64,000 bases of DNA from Palsa-295 sp963785585 (GTDB lineage: Bacteria > Acidobacteriota > Terriglobia > Acidiferrales > UBA7541): positions 124,001-188,000 of the forward strand of contig CAWAVW010000002.1 in the NCBI GenBank assembly GCA_963785585.1, written 5' to 3'. The first letter of the stretch is position 1. Each line of letters begins with the position of its first letter. The position numbers and the translations under genes were made by a program. This document shows positions 35,407 through 44,701 of this stretch, one piece after another. The notes beneath the pieces were generated by a model. It was not told where the DNA came from. It ran no database searches and saw nothing but the letters and a program-made list of their open reading frames with translations.

Positions 35407-36323
35407 GGCACGCCTCGTTGATCTTCAGAATTTGGTTGCTCTTCCGTTGCAGTTGGACCGAGTTCTTCAAACTTTTCGGTTCCGCGGCGCAGGTCGGCCT
35501 GGGCTTTTAGGACCGTGCGGCGGGCGTAGTAGTCCGGATCGGATTTCTCAATTCCGCGATAGTCCGCGATGCGGCTGATCACGACTTCGGGATCGTCTCC
35601 CCGTGCGAGCGCGCGTTTGGCATAGGCCCAGTCGCGTTCGGACTGACTTTTGTGATCGCGAGGCGTGTGCGCCGTGGTACGCGTGGGCGCAGAATCCCGA
35701 GCTGTTTCCGGAGATCCATCGTGAATGGCGAAATCGCGAGCCTGGTGAATCGAGTCGCCTTCCTGCCGGGCTCGCACGATGAACTCGTCGGGAAGTTTTT
35801 GATTCGCGAACCCTGGCAGCCGAAGCACCCGCGTTGCATCCGTCGCGGCGAGGTCTCCGCCGAATTGACTTGCGAGACCGTGCAACAGTGACTCAGCCTC
35901 ATCGACTGTCATTCCACTCACTTTCCACACGACCTGATGTTTCTCGGGAGAGGTGTCGAGGACGAAGTTAGGCGCAGGAACGTCGGATGAATTCCGGATC
36001 GCTTCCAGAGCCCGGTCCGCATTCCGGTCCAAATCGAGGTACACGTGGCGGATCGTTTTGATGTCGCTTTTGGTCCGGCTGAAAGCGCCCTCCTTTATGG
36101 GGTTCATCCCGACGTACACATCCGATCCGGCGGCACTCTGATGGGCAAGCCAAGACTGAAAGGTGGGACTCGCGACAGATTCCACTCCAGCGATTCTCTG
36201 GACCGTACGTCCGGTCGAGCGATTGCGGATGAGGATGGCGATGTTGTCCTCGGAACCAAAAAGTGCACGGATATACTCCGAAGCCGCGAGATTTCGCGGT
36301 TCGTACCCGGAGTCCGGTCTCAT
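35403..36323 (-). CDS. RepB-type DNA primase domain protein
   Basis: 306 residues. The archaeo-eukaryotic primase-like RepB domain spans about 25-195: HVYLDLDRN supplies the Asp-x-Asp metal site, followed by FVLDTSPEKHQVVWKV and GGDLAATDATRVLRLPGFAN, the conserved closing motif. The C-terminal 100 residues are charged and probably disordered except for a short helical DWAYAKRALARGDDPEVV segment. It may prime replication of the excised or transferred strand. ATGA overlap with virB11 upstream. Confidence 0.82.
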   Translation of the reverse strand: MRPDSGYEPRNLAASEYIRALFGSEDNIAILIRNRSTGRTVQRIAGVESVASPTFQSWLAHQSAAGSDVYVGMNPIKEGAFSRTKSDIKTIRHVYLDLDRNADRALEAIRNSSDVPAPNFVLDTSPEKHQVVWKVSGMTVDEAESLLHGLASQFGGDLAATDATRVLRLPGFANQKLPDEFIVRARQEGDSIHQARDFAIHDGSPETARDSAPTRTTAHTPRDHKSQSERDWAYAKRALARGDDPEVVISRIADYRGIEKSDPDYYARRTVLKAQADLRRGTEKFEELGPTATEEQPNSEDQRGVP

Positions 36324-37291
36324 GGCCGCTCCTGCTTCGCCAGAAACACGGTTGCGTAATCAAATAGGTCCGCATCAGGATCGTATCCGTTGATCACCAG
36401 CACCTCGGAAATGTATCGGCGTCCGGGTCTGCGTTCGACATGCACGACTACGTTGAGCGAATCGGCGATGCTCGTCTTAATGGACCTGTAGGGCAAATCG
36501 ACGCCGCTCTGAAGCACGCAGCTGGTAAAGCGAGATAGCCCTAAGAGAGCGGAATTGGCATGGATTGTTGAGAGGGTGCCGGAGTGGCCTGTGTTTAAGA
36601 GCTGCAACAGATCGAAAGCCTCGCCGGACCGAATCTCCCCCAGCACGACACGGTCCGGCCTATGACGGAGGGCGGCTTTGAGCAGGTCGCGGATCGCCAC
36701 CGCGGGCAGGCCGTTTTGTTCACGTCGCGCCTCGAAGCGAACTAGATTTTCCTGCGTCAGCCGAATCTCGGCCGTGTCCTCAATCACGAGTACGCGTTCT
36801 TCCGGTGGAATGAATTTCCCGAGGATCGATAACAGCGTCGTCTTTCCGGTACCCGTGCCGCCGGTGATCAGGATGTTCTTTCGCGCAAGCACGTAGTCTT
36901 CGAGATAGTTCGCAAGGGCACGATCCAAAGTCCCCTCGCGGATGAGATCGGCCATCTCGAAATGACGGCTGTTGAATTTGCGGATGGTGAGTGTGACGCC
37001 GGCGAGACTGCAGGGCGGAATGACAACGGCTACGCGGCTTCCATCCGGCAGGCGCGAGTCGAGGATCGGTTTGGCCTCCGAGATGTCATCGCCCAGCCGG
37101 CGTGCGATGTTTTTCACCGCGACCATAAGCGAACGCTCGCCGAGAGCCACGTCTGGAACAGCTTGAAGGAAGCCCTGTTTTTCGACGAAGACATGGTCTG
37201 GTCCGTTGACCATAACTTCGCTGATCGAGTCATCAAGAATCAGGTGCTCGATGGGCTTGAGGAAGGGCAGAATCATTTCGAATCCATGCAT
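36320..37291 (-). CDS. virB11: Type IV secretion ATPase VirB11/TrbB
   Basis: 323-residue hexameric traffic ATPase at the inner membrane. Walker A GGTGTGKTT (144-152), an Asp box (VIEDTAEIRL), Walker B VVLGEIRSGEA (Glu219) and the His box NTGHSGTLSTIHAN are all present. The ATG at 37291 overlaps the virD4 stop (TGATG); sequence upstream in the same frame belongs to virD4 in another frame. Together with VirB4 and VirD4 it powers pilus assembly and DNA transfer. Confidence 0.93.
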   Translation of the reverse strand: MHGFEMILPFLKPIEHLILDDSISEVMVNGPDHVFVEKQGFLQAVPDVALGERSLMVAVKNIARRLGDDISEAKPILDSRLPDGSRVAVVIPPCSLAGVTLTIRKFNSRHFEMADLIREGTLDRALANYLEDYVLARKNILITGGTGTGKTTLLSILGKFIPPEERVLVIEDTAEIRLTQENLVRFEARREQNGLPAVAIRDLLKAALRHRPDRVVLGEIRSGEAFDLLQLLNTGHSGTLSTIHANSALLGLSRFTSCVLQSGVDLPYRSIKTSIADSLNVVVHVERRPGRRYISEVLVINGYDPDADLFDYATVFLAKQERP

Positions 37292-39285
37292 CAGAGTTTT
37301 CCTTTCTCGAGCTGAACGAAATACGAATCGTTCGGGTCGTTGTAGTGCGGCTTCAGGTAGCAAAACATCGGCGGCGTGGGATTGATTCCGTCGTACGCAA
37401 TCACGACGGACTGTGCGTTCCGCAGCTCCATGAATGTCTTCATATCGAAACGGTAGTCGGAATGGGTGTTGTAGCTTTTGGAAGCGACCAGGTTCGCCTT
37501 GTGAGAAAGAGCCTTTCCACTGAGCCAGCTGACCTTCGAGTCCTGTCCGCTCTCGGACAGGCTGTAGCTGACTTTCAGCTGGTCCTCGCGTCCGCACAGG
37601 TCGCTTGCCGTCCGCGCGGAGAAATCGTCAGAAAGGGACAGAAAAATCTTGGTGCGAAAGGTCTGAAGAAGCGTCCGCCAGCTTTCTCCCGGAAGGGCAG
37701 ACCGGAGCGAACTAATGCTCTGTGTTGCGACGATCGGGATGCATTTGGGCTGGCGCGAAAGACTGAAGAACTTTTCATCGCCGGTTGGGTCGCTTTCTCC
37801 CACTGTCGCGAAATGCTGGTACTCATCGCAGAGAAATAGGACTTGGCGGAAATACTGCTCGGGATGCGCCTCCATTTGTGGAACCCGATTGAGCACAGCG
37901 CGTTCGAAATCGAGCTTCATCATGACGCCCAGTGCCTTCGCGAGACCGGCGTTCATCCCGATCGGGAAATTGAGCGCGCAGACGGCGCCGTGTTCGATGA
38001 GCCAGCTGAACGAGGGCAGCGGTTTTCCGAACTGATTTGCCGCGTTCTTCGCCGGGTCATAGCACTCTTTTTTCGGACAGAAGACGCGCTTCACTTTCGG
38101 GTTGTCGTCGAAGAGGGAAAGAAAAACCGACACGCCTTCGACGATGGAAGTACGAAGTTTCGGTTCTATTCTTTTCCAGTCGTCATACAGCCATCTTTTT
38201 ACGGCCTCCAGCTGCGACAGCTTCACGGGGTCCGCCTGGGCGGGATCGAGAACGGTTCGGGGCTCGAAGGGAATCCCTCGTACCCTTAATAGCTCGGGAA
38301 GTTCTGCGGTTCGCAGAGCCAGGAACCGGTCTTCCTTGCTGTCGTGCTGGAAGCCAAGTCCCGCAAGATCGGCGGCGCGCTCACCATAGACATGCGGAGT
38401 GAGGGCGACATAGTGACGGCCGAGGATGATCTCTTCGGCTTCGGCGACGCGTTCTTCAAGAAGAGGAGGAGAAATAGCGCACTGGTAGACATCAAAGAAT
38501 GTCACGTAGTCGTACGCGACTTTGTGAAGCAGGATGATGAATTTGACGAGGTTGGTATAGGCCTGTTGCCAGAACGGTTCCTTGCCCCGGCCGAACAGAT
38601 TGTTGAGGAGCGATGCGATGTTGTAGGCAAGAGCGTAGGCGTCGAGATCATTGTTTAAAGGGTTGTAGCAATATTCGGAATCGAGACTGATCTCGATGTA
38701 ATCCTCCGCGCGCTGGTATCGCTCAAGAATCTGTTTTACCTGTCGGCAGAAATCCCCTTTGACTTCAAGAATCAGACCACCGATCCGCTTGCCTTGGTCA
38801 GAGCACCGAAATCCCAGAATCTGTTCGGCGAACGGAAGCATGCAGCAGGATGTCTTGCCGCTGCCGATCGCACCCAGTATCGCGATCCCTGTGAAAAGTC
38901 CACGTTCGGGAATGGTGAGCCAGACGGGGGCTTCGGCCGGAACCGGCTTTCGCGGGTTGTGAACCTCGCCAACGGTAAGGAAAAGTTCGTTACGGGTTTT
39001 CGGGTCGGGATATGCGGGAAGGCGTCCTGGCGGTAGCGGAGCTTTTGGTCTCAACGTAAAGATATAAAGTCCCGAAAGCACTGCGGAGTATGCGAGAAAC
39101 GGAGTCGTAAATAGGAGCGTGTAGTAGACGTACTTGAAACTCCGAAAAGCGTCGGGCGCTCGAAGGGCGATCACTCGGAGAAAAACCTGATCTCCGGGGA
39201 ACGGCCGCATGTAGTAGAGGCACACGCCTGTACCCATCGCGAAAATCGCGGAGAGGAATAAGCGCGATTCAAGCGCCCTTCGCAT
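37291..39285 (-). CDS. virD4: Type IV coupling protein VirD4/TraG
   Basis: 664-residue coupling ATPase that links DNA substrate to the secretion channel. Two N-terminal transmembrane helices (about 9-26 and 55-77), Walker A GAIGSGKT (138-145), Walker B in VLFLCDEYQHFA, then VATQSISSLRSAL. The ATG at 39285 overlaps the preceding 80-aa gene stop (TGATG), which decides the start. Length is usual for TraG. Confidence 0.92.
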   Translation of the reverse strand: MRRALESRLFLSAIFAMGTGVCLYYMRPFPGDQVFLRVIALRAPDAFRSFKYVYYTLLFTTPFLAYSAVLSGLYIFTLRPKAPLPPGRLPAYPDPKTRNELFLTVGEVHNPRKPVPAEAPVWLTIPERGLFTGIAILGAIGSGKTSCCMLPFAEQILGFRCSDQGKRIGGLILEVKGDFCRQVKQILERYQRAEDYIEISLDSEYCYNPLNNDLDAYALAYNIASLLNNLFGRGKEPFWQQAYTNLVKFIILLHKVAYDYVTFFDVYQCAISPPLLEERVAEAEEIILGRHYVALTPHVYGERAADLAGLGFQHDSKEDRFLALRTAELPELLRVRGIPFEPRTVLDPAQADPVKLSQLEAVKRWLYDDWKRIEPKLRTSIVEGVSVFLSLFDDNPKVKRVFCPKKECYDPAKNAANQFGKPLPSFSWLIEHGAVCALNFPIGMNAGLAKALGVMMKLDFERAVLNRVPQMEAHPEQYFRQVLFLCDEYQHFATVGESDPTGDEKFFSLSRQPKCIPIVATQSISSLRSALPGESWRTLLQTFRTKIFLSLSDDFSARTASDLCGREDQLKVSYSLSESGQDSKVSWLSGKALSHKANLVASKSYNTHSDYRFDMKTFMELRNAQSVVIAYDGINPTPPMFCYLKPHYNDPNDSYFVQLEKGKL

Positions 39286-39527
39286 CAGTCGCCCTCGCGC
39301 GTATTCGCGGTCTGGGTTTTGGCGGCGCTCGGCGGCGCAATACGCCGCGCGTCGCGCCACTTGCGGTAATCCTGATCCCGCCAGAGGACTTTCTTCAGAA
39401 CCGCATTGACGACGTGGTCTGCGCTGCTCTCGATGAAACGGGCATAGTCTTCGAGCAGCTCGCTAACCGGAACCTCGAGTTTGATTTCACGGGTTGTGAT
39501 GTCGGGAGCTTTCTTTACGATGGGCAT
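39285..39527 (-). CDS. 80-aa protein upstream of virD4, possible DNA-binding relaxosome factor
   Basis: Starts at ATG with AAGGAGG six bases upstream. EIKLEVPVSELLEDYARFIESSADHVVNAVLKKVLWRDQDYRKW reads as a strand followed by two helices, compatible with a ribbon-helix-helix fold such as small relaxosome proteins, but no diagnostic match is claimed. Coupled to virD4 by TGATG. Confidence 0.6.
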   Translation of the reverse strand: MPIVKKAPDITTREIKLEVPVSELLEDYARFIESSADHVVNAVLKKVLWRDQDYRKWRDARRIAPPSAAKTQTANTREGD

Positions 39528-39605
39528 ACCGTTCCTCCTTGGTTTGTGACTTCTTCTGGACCGAGTTGGCTCTCGGAAAAACATCCGGCATGATCTTGGC
39601 CGCGT

Positions 39606-39671
39606 GGGCGGGAGCGACCCCACGAACTTTTTGGGCGGCTGAAAGCCGAAAAAGTGGGGTCGCTCCCGCCC
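39606..39671. repeat. Long perfect inverted repeat (18-bp arms) in the transfer operon
   Basis: Arms at 39606-39623 and 39654-39671 are perfect reverse complements of 18 bp (GGGCGGGAGCGACCCCAC). The 30-base loop holds a second small hairpin CGGC/GCCG (39636-39648) and complementary T- and A-runs. On the plus strand a run of six T follows at 39681-39686. It lies in the only sizeable gap of the operon, between the 334-aa gene and the 80-aa gene. It could be an attenuator, an mRNA-stabilising REP-like element or an origin hairpin. Confidence 0.9.
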
Positions 39672-39804
39672 GATTTGGTGTTTTTTCCGGGGTGACTTTC
39701 GTCCCGCTCGTTTTTGGTTTCTGGTACGAACAAAAGACATTGCTGGCGCCACAGGCTGAAGGACAGCCGGAAGGCAACCCTGAAGCCGGTAGTCCGTACC
39801 TTCT

Positions 39805-40809
39805 TCAGGCATTTCTCACTTCCTTGCGTTCGGTATTCCCGAATCTTTGCAGCAGCTCCGCCGAAAAATGCGCGATCGTCCGGCCGCCGATCAATCCAAA
39901 TTTCTGACGGATATGGGATTCGGCGATTCGTCCCGTTTTCCATTCGCGATAGAGATGTTCGAATCGCGGGCCGACAAAACGCGACCGGGCTTCATTGCGA
40001 AAAATGAGGTCGGCCTCCGTCAGTGCTGTGTAATGACCCAGATCCCAGGCCTTGCGAACCCGGAAGTACCGAACGAGGTCGGCGGAGACATCCGAACCGA
40101 GCGGAGTGGCGACGATGGAGTTGAACAGTTCCTTCGCCTTTTCGAAGTGGAAATCGACCCGGGAGAGGTATAGAAAACGGAACTCCGGAAGCTTCCGAAA
40201 CAGGGGCAGGTAATCTTCGAGATGATGGATGAATTCGGAGTGGCTTACCGCCGGACCCTGAAGGTAGGTAAAGGTCACAACAGATGGAGACGAATTCGCA
40301 TCGAGATACATCGGAAAGCGGTCAACAAAGTAACGAACGGTCGGTTGCGAGGTTGGCTGACCGTGATAGATCTTGGCGGGCAGAACCTCGACCGGAACGT
40401 TACAGCCTTCGCGGAAGAATTGGACCTTCTCCGGTTCGGTTTCGAGGTACGTACGACCGGGATGCGCGAGAACGAAATCGAGTATCCCGATACGCCGCAG
40501 GATGTACTCGATTTCGTGCTGCCGGCGATTCCGAATATTCTCCCGGCCGAGCTGCCGATAGATCCGCCGCGAATACAGATGGTAGGCCGTGCCACTTTTC
40601 GGAAAGCGTTCCGTACGAACGTGTTTCTTCGTCTGGAGCTTTTTCCAAAATGCGGCCGTCCGCTCGCCCCACTGACATCCGGCGAAGCCAAGAAACTGGC
40701 GCGCCACGAAGTAGCCCGAATGGGTTGCCACAATGTAGAGAAAGCGCGCCTCGGTTTCCGTATACCCGAAGGCCTTGAGAGCATCGAGATGGGCGTCGGC
40801 GATATTCAT
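39805..40809 (-). CDS. 334-aa winged-helix-like protein of the transfer operon
   Basis: Begins with a helix-turn-helix-like region (ALKAFGYTETEARFLYIVATHSGYFVARQFLGF, about 9-45) typical of MarR-like winged helices, then AYHLYSRRIYRQLGRENIRNRRQHEIEYI and an alpha-beta C-terminus with several aromatic and acidic residues. I know close relatives only as unnamed genes in acidobacterial mobile elements. It is coupled to the 314-aa gene by ATGA. A role in transfer initiation or replication is an inference from position between the virB block and virD4. Confidence 0.65.
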   Translation of the reverse strand: MNIADAHLDALKAFGYTETEARFLYIVATHSGYFVARQFLGFAGCQWGERTAAFWKKLQTKKHVRTERFPKSGTAYHLYSRRIYRQLGRENIRNRRQHEIEYILRRIGILDFVLAHPGRTYLETEPEKVQFFREGCNVPVEVLPAKIYHGQPTSQPTVRYFVDRFPMYLDANSSPSVVTFTYLQGPAVSHSEFIHHLEDYLPLFRKLPEFRFLYLSRVDFHFEKAKELFNSIVATPLGSDVSADLVRYFRVRKAWDLGHYTALTEADLIFRNEARSRFVGPRFEHLYREWKTGRIAESHIRQKFGLIGGRTIAHFSAELLQRFGNTERKEVRNA

Positions 40810-41750
40810 AGCGTGAAGATCTCTCGCGTGATTTCGCGTTCGTCGAGAACGCGCCGCAAGCGCGATGCATCGGCTGCGCGGCCGTAAACAGCAAAACCTG
40901 CGGAAGCCTTCGCAGCCACGGCGCGCGGGCGGTAGTTGCGGGTGGCAAGTTCGAGGTCCACGTGCCGCAATTCGAGCTCCGGCGTTTCATATTCGACGCG
41001 GAGATCGGGCACTGAAATTCGTCCGTGCACGATCGGAAGAGCATGTTTGCCGGCAACTTCCGCTCTTCGGTTCGGATCGTCCTTCTCTGTGCCAAGCCGA
41101 GCCAGATCACGGTTCAAGTGGCGCTTGATCTCGTAATCGAGAAGCACGCGAACGGGCCTTCCGCCGGCACGTTCGATGCGAGCGGCTTCCTTCTGATAGA
41201 GCTTGTACAGGTCGGCGTCGTGCGAGACTTCTCGCGGCTTCTTCAGGCCGTGGTAAATCGGCTGACCTTCGGGAACCCGGTTTGATTCAGACAGGAGGCG
41301 ATGTCCGGTCTTCGTGAGAGTCACGACACGAAGAGACCGATTCCGTGAGATTTCGAGAGTGTTGTCTTTCAGAAGAGCTTGCTGCGCGAGACCGCGAAGA
41401 TCCTTCTCGTTCCGCGCGCGATCCCCCGCGTAGGAATACGTCGCAAGATCAGAAACAGCGATCACCCGGAATTTCCCGATTTCCTGGAGCGCATGCATCT
41501 GAGAATCTCGGAGAAGATAGGCACGGTCGCGGACGTAATAAGCCCGCGGAGAATCGTCGCGGTCGTCCCGGCTCGATTCACGATCGGGACGAGTCGTTCC
41601 TTGGCCCGGCCCTTGGGTTTCAGCGTCGCGACCGGACCTGTCTGGGAGGTCAAACGACGGCGTTCGCCGCTGTCGAATTGCGTTCCGATCGTTCCCGTCC
41701 CGCGCGGACGATGGTTCGCGTGCATCACCGGAAAAGGCTTCGCGCGACAT
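40806..41750 (-). CDS. 314-aa winged-helix protein, replication-relaxation-like
   Basis: The first 75 residues are disordered and very rich in Arg, Asp and Ser. A winged helix follows (LRDSQMHALQEIGKFRVIAVSDLATYSY...LVVTLTKTGHRLL), then EVSHDADLYKLYQKEAARIERAGGRPVRVLLDYEIKRHLNRDL and a C-terminal LRHVDLELATRNYRP. The helix-turn-helix plus H-D-x-x-L-Y-K layout recalls replication-relaxation proteins (Replic_Relax family). Start fixed by TGATG overlap with the 97-aa membrane gene. Confidence 0.62.
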   Translation of the reverse strand: MSREAFSGDAREPSSARDGNDRNAIRQRRTPSFDLPDRSGRDAETQGPGQGTTRPDRESSRDDRDDSPRAYYVRDRAYLLRDSQMHALQEIGKFRVIAVSDLATYSYAGDRARNEKDLRGLAQQALLKDNTLEISRNRSLRVVTLTKTGHRLLSESNRVPEGQPIYHGLKKPREVSHDADLYKLYQKEAARIERAGGRPVRVLLDYEIKRHLNRDLARLGTEKDDPNRRAEVAGKHALPIVHGRISVPDLRVEYETPELELRHVDLELATRNYRPRAVAAKASAGFAVYGRAADASRLRRVLDEREITREIFTL

Positions 41751-42043
41751 CAGCGAGACTCCTCGTCGCGCGGTGGCATGGGAATTCCGGACTGGCCGAG
41801 GCTGAGCTGGTTGTCGAGATGGGAGAGTTTCCGTCCGGTATTCTTCAGGAGAAAATAACGGCTGATGAGGAGGGCAGCGCCGAATACGTTCGCGAAAACC
41901 AGGGCCAGATAGACCGAGATTGTCGCGCCGTACGCATGGTAGAGAACGGTCTGGTAACGCGCCATGAATTTCAGCTGATCCATCAGCCAGAATCCATAGG
42001 CCAGCAGAATCGCTACCGTGACGAGTACAGCATTCGCAATCAT
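41750..42043 (-). CDS. 97-aa two-helix membrane protein of the transfer operon
   Basis: Helices at about 4-22 and 36-60 (GATISVYLALVFANVFGAALLISRYF), then a basic Pro-rich tail. No family recognised. Overlaps at both ends (ATGA with the upstream 83-aa frame, TGATG with the next gene) place it firmly in the operon. It may be an accessory inner-membrane subunit of the channel. Confidence 0.65.
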   Translation of the reverse strand: MIANAVLVTVAILLAYGFWLMDQLKFMARYQTVLYHAYGATISVYLALVFANVFGAALLISRYFLLKNTGRKLSHLDNQLSLGQSGIPMPPRDEESR

Positions 42044-42291
42044 GGCGCGGTTCTCCCGAAGAGTGCGGTTGTCGGCCTGATTCGTGTGGGGGCCGGGAGC
42101 TTGGCGCTGAGTGCAGCAAAAAGGAGGCTCTTCTGAGGCGCGCCGCTTGTTGTAGAGGCGAAAACCCGTGAGTCTGGACGTGGCGATGGGAAGCAGCTTG
42201 GTCGAGCCCTCAGGTCCGAACTGGCGTGCCGAGGTTGGGCCGACGTTGCGGAACGTGCGCCCGCGACCTGTGTGCGTAAAGGCGCTTTCAT
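42040..42291 (-). CDS. Doubtful 83-aa Arg/Ser/Pro-rich reading frame
   Basis: It fills the gap between virB8 and the 97-aa gene and overlaps both by ATGA. The composition (Arg, Ala, Ser, Pro) is unlike a folded protein and like a shadow frame in GC-rich DNA. It is kept because coupling on both sides would maintain translation through the operon. Confidence 0.35.
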   Translation of the reverse strand: MKAPLRTQVAGARSATSAQPRHASSDLRARPSCFPSPRPDSRVFASTTSGAPQKSLLFAALSAKLPAPTRIRPTTALFGRTAP

Positions 42292-42959
42292 TTGAAAGCC
42301 TGGTCTTCGCGGAAGTAGGTAATCGTCATTCCGAGTGGATTGATGGGAATGAGCTCGTTGGGGACCTGCGATTTGAAAAGGAAAACGAAGTTCGCAGTGT
42401 ACAGGTCGCGCTTGAGTTCGCTGTGATCGGCCGGCGCGTAATACACGAGATAGAAATCGACACGCGCCCGGAACGGCGGTGTCTGCATTTCTTCGAGCGC
42501 GACTTTTTTCACATCGACGTTAACCTCGGGCGCGGCCGAGTTCGTTATGAATTTCTTGATGATGTCATCCTTGCGGTAGGCGTCCAGAATGCCGTTGGCG
42601 AGTTTGCCGTCGAGGAAGTACAGAGACTTCGAAAAATCATCCTGAATCGTGTAGCGGTTGCGGCGGTAGTAGAGCGCGCAGAACTCGGACAGAAAATACT
42701 TGGCCTCGGCGTCCTGCGGCTTGTATTCCAGGTTGTGGTAGTTGATGGCCTCGGCGCGTCCCAGATCGTCGATTCGGATGACGAGCGGACGAAAATTCTG
42801 GAACGTGCGGATCGTCCGCAAATCGACCAGCACGAGGCCGACGGCGACAAGCGCAAGCAAAGCGAGCGCGATCTTTAGATAGGTATTTGTGACCATGGGA
42901 TCCCCGCACTGTTCAAGGTAGAGGCGTTTCGCGTCGTGAAAGGTGGCGTCACGATTCAT
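42288..42959 (-). CDS. virB8: Type IV secretion protein VirB8/TrbF
   Basis: 223 residues: short cytosolic N-terminus, one transmembrane helix (about 28-46), and a periplasmic NTF2-like domain with KYFLSEFCALYYRRNRYTIQDDFSKSLYFL and LVYYAPADHSELKRDLYTANFVF. VirB8 nucleates the inner-membrane complex. The ATG at 42959 overlaps the virB6 stop (TGATG); the longer in-frame extension is virB6 DNA read out of frame. Confidence 0.82.
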   Translation of the reverse strand: MNRDATFHDAKRLYLEQCGDPMVTNTYLKIALALLALVAVGLVLVDLRTIRTFQNFRPLVIRIDDLGRAEAINYHNLEYKPQDAEAKYFLSEFCALYYRRNRYTIQDDFSKSLYFLDGKLANGILDAYRKDDIIKKFITNSAAPEVNVDVKKVALEEMQTPPFRARVDFYLVYYAPADHSELKRDLYTANFVFLFKSQVPNELIPINPLGMTITYFREDQAFK

Positions 42960-43813
42960 CACATCACCCGATTCAGGATCGCGGCGGGGGCTTCGAGAAG
43001 CCCGGCCGAGGAACCGCCGGCGGTGCCGCTGAAGATGTGGTTGGTGAGCGAGGGAACTTTCAGAAGAACGTAGATCGATGCAAGAAACGTGATGAACAGG
43101 ACCGGGAACCAGCCAATCAGTTGAACGGTCGACAGCGTGCCTGCGGGAGGCAGCTGGAGGGCGCCGAGCATCAGGTTTCCGACGATGTAAACGACGGCGG
43201 CGGCGACGACTTGGTAGAACGCGTACTGCAGGAAGCAGCGGAACCAGCCCCAGAACAGCCACTCCATCTTGGGAACAATGAAGAAAGGAACGAAGACCGG
43301 TCCGACGAGCACGCACACGGCGGTCGCGATGAATCCGTAGGCGATGACCACAATCGCGATCGCCTGCGCGGCGGCCAGCAGAATCGTGATCACGACATAT
43401 ATCGATGTTCCGAGAAAATCGCCCCAGCTGGGCGAGTCCATGCGAGCTTCAAAATTTCCAACCTGGGTTACGACGGTCTGAAGCTGTGCCTGGTCGATCT
43501 GGCTCGACAGAAATTGTGCTTCATCGGTGACGAGATTGTGGAAGCTCGTCCCGACGCCGGGAATCGGAACGCTGTAATAATTGACCATCGCAAAACCGAA
43601 GCTGATGGTGAGAAGCAGGCTCGCGAAATGGTCGAACTGGAAGGCGGGCCGTCCGCTCGCGGAAGCGAGCGCCGACTTGATTCCGAACCAGGCGATCAAG
43701 ATCGTTGCAAACGATCGGTAGAGGTTCTGGCCCATAGTGTCGAAGAAACCGAGGTTCTGGGTGAGCAAGTTGTTGATGGCCTGGAAGATGAACTGAAGAA
43801 AATCGGTTTGCAT
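42959..43813 (-). CDS. virB6: Type IV secretion protein VirB6/TrbL
   Basis: 284-residue polytopic inner-membrane protein: about six hydrophobic helices, including ATILIAWFGIKSAL, TSIYVVITILLAAAQAIAIVVIAYGFIA and GPVFVPFFIVPKMEWLFWGWFRCFLQYAFYQVV, the last being the conserved TrbL/VirB6 core. It forms part of the channel for substrate passage. It lies between virB5 and virB8. Confidence 0.85.
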   Translation of the reverse strand: MQTDFLQFIFQAINNLLTQNLGFFDTMGQNLYRSFATILIAWFGIKSALASASGRPAFQFDHFASLLLTISFGFAMVNYYSVPIPGVGTSFHNLVTDEAQFLSSQIDQAQLQTVVTQVGNFEARMDSPSWGDFLGTSIYVVITILLAAAQAIAIVVIAYGFIATAVCVLVGPVFVPFFIVPKMEWLFWGWFRCFLQYAFYQVVAAAVVYIVGNLMLGALQLPPAGTLSTVQLIGWFPVLFITFLASIYVLLKVPSLTNHIFSGTAGGSSAGLLEAPAAILNRVM

Positions 43814-43858
43814 GGCCGTCGGCTCCTTCGACTCTGAGGGTCTGTTTTGTTCGGCACG

Positions 43859-44680
43859 TTACGGCATGCGGAAGTTTTGAATCGAACTGGTCATGCTGCC
43901 GGTGACTTGGGCGATGTTTCCGGCAAGACTGGCATCCCGTCCGATGTCGACGTTGATGGCGTTGGTGGTTTGATCGCGTTGCTGTTTGGCAAGAATGGTC
44001 TGCTGCTCAAGAAGCGAAGCGAGAAGTTTGTTTGAATCCTGGAGCGTCCGAAGTGTAAGTACTCCGGAGGCGTTGATTTTGTTGAGGACGGAGACCTCGC
44101 TGTTCAGACTGGAATCACCCGAGAACGAGTCGTCTTCGAGGTTTCCGATTTGCGTTTGAATGCCCTCGGCTGAGCCTCGAATTCCCCCGATGGTGGCCAT
44201 GGCGTTGATGTTTGCGCCGTCGGCCAGTTCAATCGAAGCGTACTGGGATTGCACGCGGCCCAGCTCGGTCGGATCCATTCCGGACAACTCGTAGGAGCTG
44301 TAAGGCGAGAGCTGTGTCGTAGATTTGAGATACCCCGTGTTGATGTTCGGAAGGACGCCGGTGTTGATCCCGTTGATCCACGAGACGGTATTTCCGAACG
44401 AGTTCAGCGAAGTCACCTTTCTCCACTGAGAAAACAGCGCCTTGTACCGGGCCGGCATGTTTTTGACGAACTGCGCCATCTGCAAGGCGAGGTTGAGTTG
44501 CCCGGTGATTTTCGCGTAGCTCTTCTGGAGTTCAAGGAGATGCTGTTGGAGCTGGTAGTAGCGCAATAGTGCGTTGTGATAGTTGGTGGGATCGTAGACG
44601 ATTCCGCTTCCGAGCTGGGCGGTAGCGGTTCCGACACCCAATCCGAGGACAAGAATGCAAATCAGGATTTTTCTTTTCAT
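43859..44680 (-). CDS. virB5: Type IV secretion protein VirB5/TrbJ
   Basis: 273 residues with a signal peptide (cleavage near TATAQ), followed by long helices: YDPTNYHNALLRYYQLQQHLLELQKSYAKITGQLNLALQM and a C-terminal coiled-coil with LLASLLEQQTILAKQQRDQTTN. This is the TrbJ pattern; these proteins sit at the pilus tip or in the periplasmic channel. Preceded by GAAAGGAGAG. Confidence 0.85.
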   Translation of the reverse strand: MKRKILICILVLGLGVGTATAQLGSGIVYDPTNYHNALLRYYQLQQHLLELQKSYAKITGQLNLALQMAQFVKNMPARYKALFSQWRKVTSLNSFGNTVSWINGINTGVLPNINTGYLKSTTQLSPYSSYELSGMDPTELGRVQSQYASIELADGANINAMATIGGIRGSAEGIQTQIGNLEDDSFSGDSSLNSEVSVLNKINASGVLTLRTLQDSNKLLASLLEQQTILAKQQRDQTTNAINVDIGRDASLAGNIAQVTGSMTSSIQNFRMP

Positions 44681-44701
44681 CGCGATACTCTCCTTTCGCC
44701 T

